Shown here in pieces: positions 58,544 through 64,000 of a stretch of DNA of 64,000 bases (its first letter is position 1; each line of letters starts with the position of its first letter). The notes beneath the pieces are model-generated. The model was given only the letters and a program-made list of their open reading frames with translations, searched no databases and was not told the origin of the DNA. A program made the position numbers and the translations under genes. Origin of the DNA: Lacticaseibacillus suilingensis (lineage in GTDB: Bacteria; Bacillota; Bacilli; Lactobacillales; Lactobacillaceae); the NCBI RefSeq assembly GCF_016861845.1, contig NZ_BOLV01000002.1:62001-126000 (forward strand). Reading direction: 5' to 3'.

Positions 58544-59002
58544 CTATTTGGCTTTCGGTTCCCGCTGGTCGGTTTGGATGACTTCCACGCTGACGCGCCG
58601 CATGATGCGCAGGAGTTCCTTGACATCATGCTCACCGATTATATCCACCCACCCATAGAAACGCTTGTGAATCGCTTCGTTGATTTGACGGGTAATCTCG
58701 GTGCCTTCCGGCGTGAGACTCAGATACAACCGGCGCCGGTCCCCTTCATCGCGGGTTTGCACGATGTAATGGTGATCCAGCATGGTTTTGATTTGGCGGG
58801 AAATCGCTGCGCGGGTGACCCCGCGATGCTTGGCCACATCCGAAATGGCCAACCGATGACCAGCGTGCAAATCACGCATGATTAAAAATTGTTCAAATGA
58901 CAGATGAAACTTCACTGTGGGGACGGACACCAGCTCACTGACATACTTAAAACTGGTCAGATACACCTCAATGTATTCATCCAACAACGTTTGCGTTGCC
59001 AT
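58544..59002 (-). CDS. MarR family transcriptional regulator
   Basis: A 152-residue regulator. LAISDVAKHRGVTRAAISRQIKTMLDHHYIVQTRDEGDRRRLYLSLTPEG is the MarR winged helix with the DxRR wing. ATG at 59002 follows GGAGG. It lies 35 bases after the large membrane protein gene and is cotranscribed with it. The palindromes in front of that gene are its likely operator. Confidence 0.9.
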   Translation of the reverse strand: MATQTLLDEYIEVYLTSFKYVSELVSVPTVKFHLSFEQFLIMRDLHAGHRLAISDVAKHRGVTRAAISRQIKTMLDHHYIVQTRDEGDRRRLYLSLTPEGTEITRQINEAIHKRFYGWVDIIGEHDVKELLRIMRRVSVEVIQTDQREPKAK

Positions 59003-59037
59003 GGGCCGTCCTCCTTTTTTCCTGCCGTTAGTTAAGT

Positions 59038-61377
59038 TTAGCCTACCACATTTTCGCTGTCGACGCTTTGACTGCGGCGCGGTAGCCAGAGGATGACCCC
59101 GACTAAGGCGGCAATGCCTAACAGCACAATCCAATCAAGCAGCGAGGCGGTTTGCAGGCCATTGATGGCACTGTTAAACAAATCAAGCGCATAGGTGCCT
59201 GGAAGCAGATAGCGCACGAACCGGTAGAAGCCGGACAGCATCGCGCTTGGCAGCAAGCCACCAGAGGCGATCAATTGAAGGAACAAAATGACGAGTGTCG
59301 CCAGAACGCCGAGCGTGCCGAACCAGCGGTCGAAGGCGAAAATAATCATGGTGAACAAGCCCCCAGTGGCAAATAAGGCTAAGAAGTAAACCAATGGACT
59401 GGCAATCGCCACGCCCATTGCCGCCGTTAACAAGGCAATGCCCAGGGCTTGCAAAGCCACCGCCAAGGCCACCACTGCCGCGCGCTTAAGCAGCGGCTGG
59501 CTGGCAAAGGACTTGCTGTATCGGCCAAAGCCCAGTTCAGTGAGCAGGGCCGCGATGAAGGCCACCATTAAAATCACGACTGGGGCCAGCACACTGAGCA
59601 GTGGCTTGGCCAGCGGATCAGATTGAGTTTGGTTGGCGACTGGAGAAACGAAATGAGCCACATTCGCGCTTCCAGTGTTCAGGCCTTTGACCTGACTAGC
59701 CCCTTCGCCGAGCTTGACGTTAAGCTCCGTGACCCCGGCAGCCACTTGCTTGCTGCCATCTTGCAGTTGAGTCGTGCCATCGGTGTACTGAGTCAGGCCA
59801 TCAATCAGGCCCACCTGGGTCTTGGTACCAGTGAGTCCAGTGTAGAGCTGAGCCAAGCCGCTGTGCAGTTGATCCAGGCCGCCGCCGAGCTGAGAAGAAC
59901 CGTCAGCCAGTTTGGTCGCCCCTTGCACCGCGCCCATGGTGCTGGTGGTATTGCCGGTGCGGGTCAAGCCTGCTTGCACTTCATTCAGGCCGGCAGTCAA
60001 GGTGTTAATCGCTTGCCGAACACCGGCAGCCAGAGCTGGCGCGCCATTTTGCTTGTCATTCAGCTGGTTAACCCCGGCTTTTAAGGTGTTCATGTTGTTG
60101 TGTAGCGTGGTCAGGAGTTCGCCCAGAGCGGGCAGCGCCGCCCCAGTTTTGGTCAAGGCGTCTTTCATCTTCATGGCGTGAATGCCGCCGACCATCAACT
60201 GGGCGGCAACAGCATTCATTTCCTTTTCGCCAGACTTCATCGACGTTTCCACGCCGAGCAATTCTTTCAGCTTATCAGGGTGCGTGATAAAGAATTTCAT
60301 GACGCCGCTATCACTCATCATTGAACTCTTGAGATCCGTCAGAGCGGCCCCGACTGAGGTGAAGTCGTTACCAGCCGCCTTGAGCTGGGAGGCTGCAGAG
60401 TTAGCCGCAGTTTGATCAAAAATCGCTGCGTTCAACCCCACTAACCCTGCTTGCAAAGCCTTGGCATTATCGCCCAAGCCTTGCACGTTGGCGGCAATGT
60501 CGCCATCCAGCTTAGTCATTTTTGGATCATTGACCCCAGCCGCTAATTGCGCGGTGCCGTTGGTCAAGGTGGTCAACGCTTCGTCCAGCCGGGCGAGGTC
60601 TGGCGCACCAGATTTCAGTTGCCCTTGAATTTGCGCAGCCGCTTGCCGCAAACTGGCGGCCAAGGTCGTTGCGCCGCTGGTGACTTGCTGGTTCCCGGCG
60701 AGCAACTGATTATTGCCATCGATGATTTGTTCAACCCCATCGGCCATTTGCACCGCGCCGCCGGTCAGCGTGTCATTGTTGGCCGTCAAGGTCTCAAAGC
60801 CATCGCTGATTTGATCGGTACCGGCTTTGAGCTGCTGGGTGCCGTCATGGGCCTGATCGACCCCATCGGCCAGCTGCTTAATCGCCGCCAGCGCGGTTGC
60901 ATCATAAGCTTGTTGCACATTTTGGACCACCTGCGCCTGCAGCTTTTCGGCCACAGTTTCGGTAATCATGTGCGACGCGAAGTTGTTATGCGCAGAGAGC
61001 GCGACTTGAATCGTGCTTTTCTGCGGATTCTTCGCCAACGCTGTCGTCACGTTGCGGGAAAAGTCCTTAGGCAGCGTCACCTTCATCAGGTAAGTGCCGT
61101 TTTTCAGATTCTTGTCGGCCACCGCGGCAGAAACAAAATGCCACGTCACGTCCTTGTTATGCTTGAGCTTCGCTTGGACGTCTTGTCCGGCGTGGACGGT
61201 TGTGTCCTGGAACGTCGCGGACTGGTCATTGTTCACTACTGCCACATTGATGTGCTTCGTCGAATTGGTTTGCTCATAATCGACAAACTGAAGCGCAATG
61301 TAGAGCACTAGCAACGGGATCAACACGATCATTGCGAGTAATAACGCAAAGCGACCCCGAGATTTAAGAGCTTGCAT
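59038..61377 (-). CDS. yhgE: YhgE/Pip domain-containing membrane protein
   Basis: A 779-residue protein. One N-terminal transmembrane helix is followed by an extracytoplasmic region of about 550 residues and by five to six C-terminal helices (from about 595) of the ABC-2-permease-like type. The central part repeats a short motif (AGxxQLxxGxxQLxDG-like), predicted as long coiled coils. ATG at 61377 follows AGGTGGT. The family includes the lactococcal phage infection protein Pip; the native role is unclear, perhaps export or envelope maintenance. Confidence 0.9.
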   Translation of the reverse strand: MQALKSRGRFALLLAMIVLIPLLVLYIALQFVDYEQTNSTKHINVAVVNNDQSATFQDTTVHAGQDVQAKLKHNKDVTWHFVSAAVADKNLKNGTYLMKVTLPKDFSRNVTTALAKNPQKSTIQVALSAHNNFASHMITETVAEKLQAQVVQNVQQAYDATALAAIKQLADGVDQAHDGTQQLKAGTDQISDGFETLTANNDTLTGGAVQMADGVEQIIDGNNQLLAGNQQVTSGATTLAASLRQAAAQIQGQLKSGAPDLARLDEALTTLTNGTAQLAAGVNDPKMTKLDGDIAANVQGLGDNAKALQAGLVGLNAAIFDQTAANSAASQLKAAGNDFTSVGAALTDLKSSMMSDSGVMKFFITHPDKLKELLGVETSMKSGEKEMNAVAAQLMVGGIHAMKMKDALTKTGAALPALGELLTTLHNNMNTLKAGVNQLNDKQNGAPALAAGVRQAINTLTAGLNEVQAGLTRTGNTTSTMGAVQGATKLADGSSQLGGGLDQLHSGLAQLYTGLTGTKTQVGLIDGLTQYTDGTTQLQDGSKQVAAGVTELNVKLGEGASQVKGLNTGSANVAHFVSPVANQTQSDPLAKPLLSVLAPVVILMVAFIAALLTELGFGRYSKSFASQPLLKRAAVVALAVALQALGIALLTAAMGVAIASPLVYFLALFATGGLFTMIIFAFDRWFGTLGVLATLVILFLQLIASGGLLPSAMLSGFYRFVRYLLPGTYALDLFNSAINGLQTASLLDWIVLLGIAALVGVILWLPRRSQSVDSENVVG

Positions 61378-61401
61378 GTCTGATACCACCTGAAAAGTTT
61401 T

Positions 61402-61440
61402 TGTCAATGGTATATATTGTCAATGCCATTGACATATTGA
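61402..61440. promoter_or_regulatory. Palindromic operator upstream of yhgE-marR
   Basis: A perfect palindrome TGTCAATG-C-CATTGACA (61418-61434) is flanked by a further TGTCAATG (61402-61409) and a partial ATTGAC (61435-61441). A TATATA lies between the first and second half-sites and may be the -10. This is the expected target of the MarR protein encoded downstream. Confidence 0.75.
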
Positions 61441-61515
61441 CGATTTTACTGAAAATCAAGGCGATGTCAATGCACAAGCCTTAAAATAACAGCCAAGACA
61501 ACGCGCTACTGCCAA

Positions 61516-61551
61516 ATAAAAACCGGTGTGACAGGTTTTGTCAGCGCCGGT
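61516..61551 (-). terminator. Terminator of the two-component operon
   Basis: Minus-strand ACCGG-TGACA and TGTCA-CCGGT arms followed by TTTTATTT. Confidence 0.85.
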
Positions 61552-61556
61552 GGTGG

Positions 61557-63131
61557 TTATAAATTACTTTTGATTTGATCGGTAGCAGTGCCTTCAGCCT
61601 CTTTCTGCTTGGCTTCTTCGGCGGCACGGAGCGTCAACACCTCATCATAAGTGATGGTGGGCAGCTGAATGCGGAACACCGAACCGGACCCCACCACGGA
61701 GTCGACTGAAATCGATCCGTGATAGCTTTCAATCAGTTGCTGGGCAATCGACAGGCCTAACCCGTTACCGCCTTTCTCGCGGCTGCGGGCCTTATCCACC
61801 CGGTAGAAGCGGTTGAAGACGCGTTCGCGGTCCTTGGGGGTAATGCCTTCGCCGAAGTCTTGCACCGCCAGGGCCACGCCGTCACTATCCAGCGCCGCCG
61901 AAACATGCAGCTCTTTGCGGTCACGGGAGTACTTGACCCCGTTATCCAGCAAGATGATCAAGATTTGCTCCAAGTGGTTGCGATACATGCGGACGTACAC
62001 TTCCCCTGGCAAATCATTGTCTAAGGTGAACACAAAGTCGGGATGAATCATCCGAAAATCATTGACCACTTGTTCGACGGTTTGGTTAAGGTCCGCCGTT
62101 GCATTGGGGAACTGAACATCCACTTGGTCGGCGCGAGTCAGCTCCAGCATTTCCTGAATCAGACTCTTCATCCGCTTCACTTCTTGCAGGGAAGCGGTCA
62201 ACGATTCATCGAGCACTTCAGGGTCGTCTTTCCCCCAGCGGTTCAGTAGCTGCAAGTGCCCTTCCAGCACGGCCACCGGCGTGCGCAGTTCATGCGACAC
62301 ATCCTGCACAAACTCGCCTTGCTGATCGATGAACCGCTGAATGCGATCCAGCATGCCGTTAAACTCATCCACCAGGTCAGACAACTCGTCATTGCGCTGC
62401 AGCGGCGGAATCCGCACACTGCTTTGCGGCTCGTCATTGACCCCATCGATGGTGTTGGTGATCAGCTTAATCGGTTTCAAGAACCGCCTGGCGAGGAAGA
62501 AGCCAACCAACGTGGACACCAGAAGCGCGACTGCCGCCAAGGCTGCGATAATCTCCCAAATCTGCTTCATCGTGGCGTAAAACGCCGTCATGTGATCAGT
62601 GATCTGCAGATAGCCAATCATTTTGCCATTTTCGCTGGACACGATCGGTGCGCGAGCCAACATGCCGCGGAAGCGACCGTTATCCACCATTTTGATGGTG
62701 GTATGTTTGACTGTGGTCAGCGGTTCGTCACTTTCCCGCGAGGTGAAAATTTTGTGGCCATCGCGATCATAAATGGCGAGCGACATATCATCGCGGGACA
62801 CTTTTTGAATCACGGAATCGTCAAACACACTCCCCTGTGCTTGCCCAGTAATGGAACCATCTGGCAAACGGGTTTGACTGCTTGATTCAATCCGTGGGAG
62901 CACCGTTTCATGGGTCAAGTTTGTCGTGACTGGGGCCAGCCGCAACTCGACGGCACTAATCGTTTCCTTGATGGTGCCTTGCTCCTGATTGATCAAAATC
63001 TGACGCATCAGGGTGACCAGCATCACCGAAAAAACGATAAACGTGAAGAAGATGCCCACTGCAACAACGGCTGTCCACTTGAATGCAAGGGGCAGCCGTC
63101 GTTTGGTATGAGGCTCAGGCTGGTCTGCCAT
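61557..63131 (-). CDS. Two-component sensor histidine kinase (HAMP, HisKA, HATPase)
   Basis: A 524-residue kinase. Transmembrane helices at about 17-40 and 190-212 flank a sensor domain of about 150 residues. A HAMP domain, the HisKA box FVQDVSHELRTPVAVLEGH and an ATPase with DNGVKYS, DFGEGI and GGNGLGLSIAQQL follow. It is of the LisK/ArlS type by layout, but the orthologue is not certain. Its ATG overlaps the regulator stop by one base. Confidence 0.92.
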   Translation of the reverse strand: MADQPEPHTKRRLPLAFKWTAVVAVGIFFTFIVFSVMLVTLMRQILINQEQGTIKETISAVELRLAPVTTNLTHETVLPRIESSSQTRLPDGSITGQAQGSVFDDSVIQKVSRDDMSLAIYDRDGHKIFTSRESDEPLTTVKHTTIKMVDNGRFRGMLARAPIVSSENGKMIGYLQITDHMTAFYATMKQIWEIIAALAAVALLVSTLVGFFLARRFLKPIKLITNTIDGVNDEPQSSVRIPPLQRNDELSDLVDEFNGMLDRIQRFIDQQGEFVQDVSHELRTPVAVLEGHLQLLNRWGKDDPEVLDESLTASLQEVKRMKSLIQEMLELTRADQVDVQFPNATADLNQTVEQVVNDFRMIHPDFVFTLDNDLPGEVYVRMYRNHLEQILIILLDNGVKYSRDRKELHVSAALDSDGVALAVQDFGEGITPKDRERVFNRFYRVDKARSREKGGNGLGLSIAQQLIESYHGSISVDSVVGSGSVFRIQLPTITYDEVLTLRAAEEAKQKEAEGTATDQIKSNL

Positions 63132-63817
63132 TAGGAGCGCATCACGTAGCCGGTGCCCCGAACCGTCTGAATGTAGCTAGGTTCCCCTGGCCGATCGATC
63201 TTATTGCGGATATAACGGACGTAAACGTCCACCACGTTGGTTTCAACATCTGAGTTATAACCCCAGACCTTGGACAACAACACGTCCCGGGCCAACACGA
63301 CGTTGATGTTTTCCATCAGGGTCAAAAGCAGCTCATATTCGCGCTTGGTCAGCTCGATGATGTCATCCCCGCGCCGCACCACACGATTTTCCTTTTCGAT
63401 GGTCAAATCACGATACGTAATCGTCGTTTGCTTCGCCGCGTTATGTTCGCCTTCGATGCTGATGCGCCGCAGCAGCGCGCGCAGCCGCGCCAGTAATTCT
63501 TCAATGGCAAAAGGCTTCACGATATAGTCATCAGCCCCATGATCCAACCCGGAAACGCGATCAATCACGGAATCCCGCGCCGTCATCATGATGATTGGGG
63601 TGTTTTTGACCTGCCGCACGCGCCGGCAAACTTCCAGCCCATTCAGCTCTGGCAACATCAAATCAAGCAAGATGGCATCCCAGTCCTCTGACAAAGCCGC
63701 CTCCAAGCCAGTCCGGCCGTTAAAGTGTACGGCCGTTTCATACCCTTCATGCTTCAATTCGAGTTCAACGAAGCGCGCAAGGTTTTTCTCATCTTCAATA
63801 ATTAAAATTCGGCTCAT
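63131..63817 (-). CDS. OmpR family response regulator
   Basis: A 228-residue regulator. The receiver has EDEKNLARFVELEL, the phosphorylation Asp in AILLDLMLPELNG and KPFAIEELLARL. The C-terminal winged helix ends VYVRYIRNKIDRPGEPSYIQTVRGTGYVM. GGAGT precedes the ATG. It is cotranscribed with the kinase. A TAGAAT at 63913-63918 is a possible -10, surrounded by TTCTCAT heptamers. Confidence 0.93.
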   Translation of the reverse strand: MSRILIIEDEKNLARFVELELKHEGYETAVHFNGRTGLEAALSEDWDAILLDLMLPELNGLEVCRRVRQVKNTPIIMMTARDSVIDRVSGLDHGADDYIVKPFAIEELLARLRALLRRISIEGEHNAAKQTTITYRDLTIEKENRVVRRGDDIIELTKREYELLLTLMENINVVLARDVLLSKVWGYNSDVETNVVDVYVRYIRNKIDRPGEPSYIQTVRGTGYVMRS

Positions 63818-64000
63818 GACGTGTACTCCTTAATCTCTTGTGCTCATCAGGCCACTTCTCATACTGGAGGGACCCAACGGTAACTTTTTCTCATTCTTAC
63901 ATTTGCTTTGTCATTCTACCATAGTTAACAGGCAGATGCTATCACATCAGTTTCTAACTTTCTCATCCTTAAGGAAACTATGAGAATTAAGAATATTTGG

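Noticed and set aside
60547-61311. 254-codon open frame antisense to yhgE
   Set aside because: It is a shadow of a long repetitive coding region, with no site or promoter of its own.

Overview
The window is a stretch of low-GC-phylum but G+C-rich (mid-50s percent by eye, not computed) Firmicutes chromosome. Gene content points to Lactobacillaceae, most likely a high-GC Lacticaseibacillus-type species: PepX, a DUF3042 small membrane protein, a Phe T-box, a GlnR-type nitrogen box, AGGAGG ribosome binding sites and frequent TTG/GTG starts. This assignment is inference from gene families and local gene order. Almost all genes lie on the minus strand. No prophage, insertion sequence, CRISPR array or rRNA operon was seen.

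Layout, left to right. 1-2.4 kb: start of fakA, its Gls24-family partner, and divergent rpmB. 2.5-14.7 kb: a conserved block (gmk, rpoZ, coaBC, priA, fmt, rsmB, stp, pknB, rsgA, rpe, thiN, transcribed right to left) like the Bacillus ylo/prk region but without def. 14.8-25.2 kb: a patatin-like lipase, a small plus-strand gene behind two LexA-type boxes, then recN, argR, tlyA, ispA, xseB, xseA, folD, nusB, yqhY, efp and a Pro-aminopeptidase. 25.2-31 kb: rpmA-prp-rplU with an L21-type leader, a small membrane protein, pepX, tRNA-Arg(TCT), and a second patatin operon. 31.4-40.6 kb: an unannotated 40-residue gene, glnA-glnR behind a GlnR box, ynbB, miaA, DUF3042, then rhodanese, glucokinase, yqgQ, rhomboid protease and PBP2b. 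40.7-48.3 kb: YfhO-family envelope protein, a YtrA-like regulator/ABC operon with its operator, a HesB-like protein, and liaFSR. 48.4-58.5 kb: greA, udk, mltG, pheST with T-box, an HxlR regulator, an HD protein, TrmH-family methylase, acyP and yidC. 58.5-64 kb: a yhgE-marR operon with a palindromic operator, then an OmpR/EnvZ-type two-component pair.

Many genes are translationally coupled through ATGA or longer start/stop overlaps. Several themes recur: cell-envelope synthesis and sensing (PknB/Stp, PBP2b, MltG, LiaFSR, YhgE, YfhO, YidC), translation and RNA modification, and nitrogen/peptide metabolism.

The most unusual signal is a family of about 125-bp intergenic elements, at least ten full or partial copies in six loci (about 979, 13439, 23945, 30942, 43424 and 55135). 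All share one imperfect-hairpin architecture. The stem sequences differ between copies but change on both arms together, so base pairing is preserved while sequence is not. This covariation, together with tandem arrays at 30.9 and 55.1 kb, is the best candidate here for an undescribed structured repeat system. Other points of interest are the LexA-box gene at 15.5 kb, the 40-residue gene at 31.4 kb, a terminator-like hairpin directly in front of the mltG ribosome binding site, and a start-codon/frame conflict at 2.4 kb.
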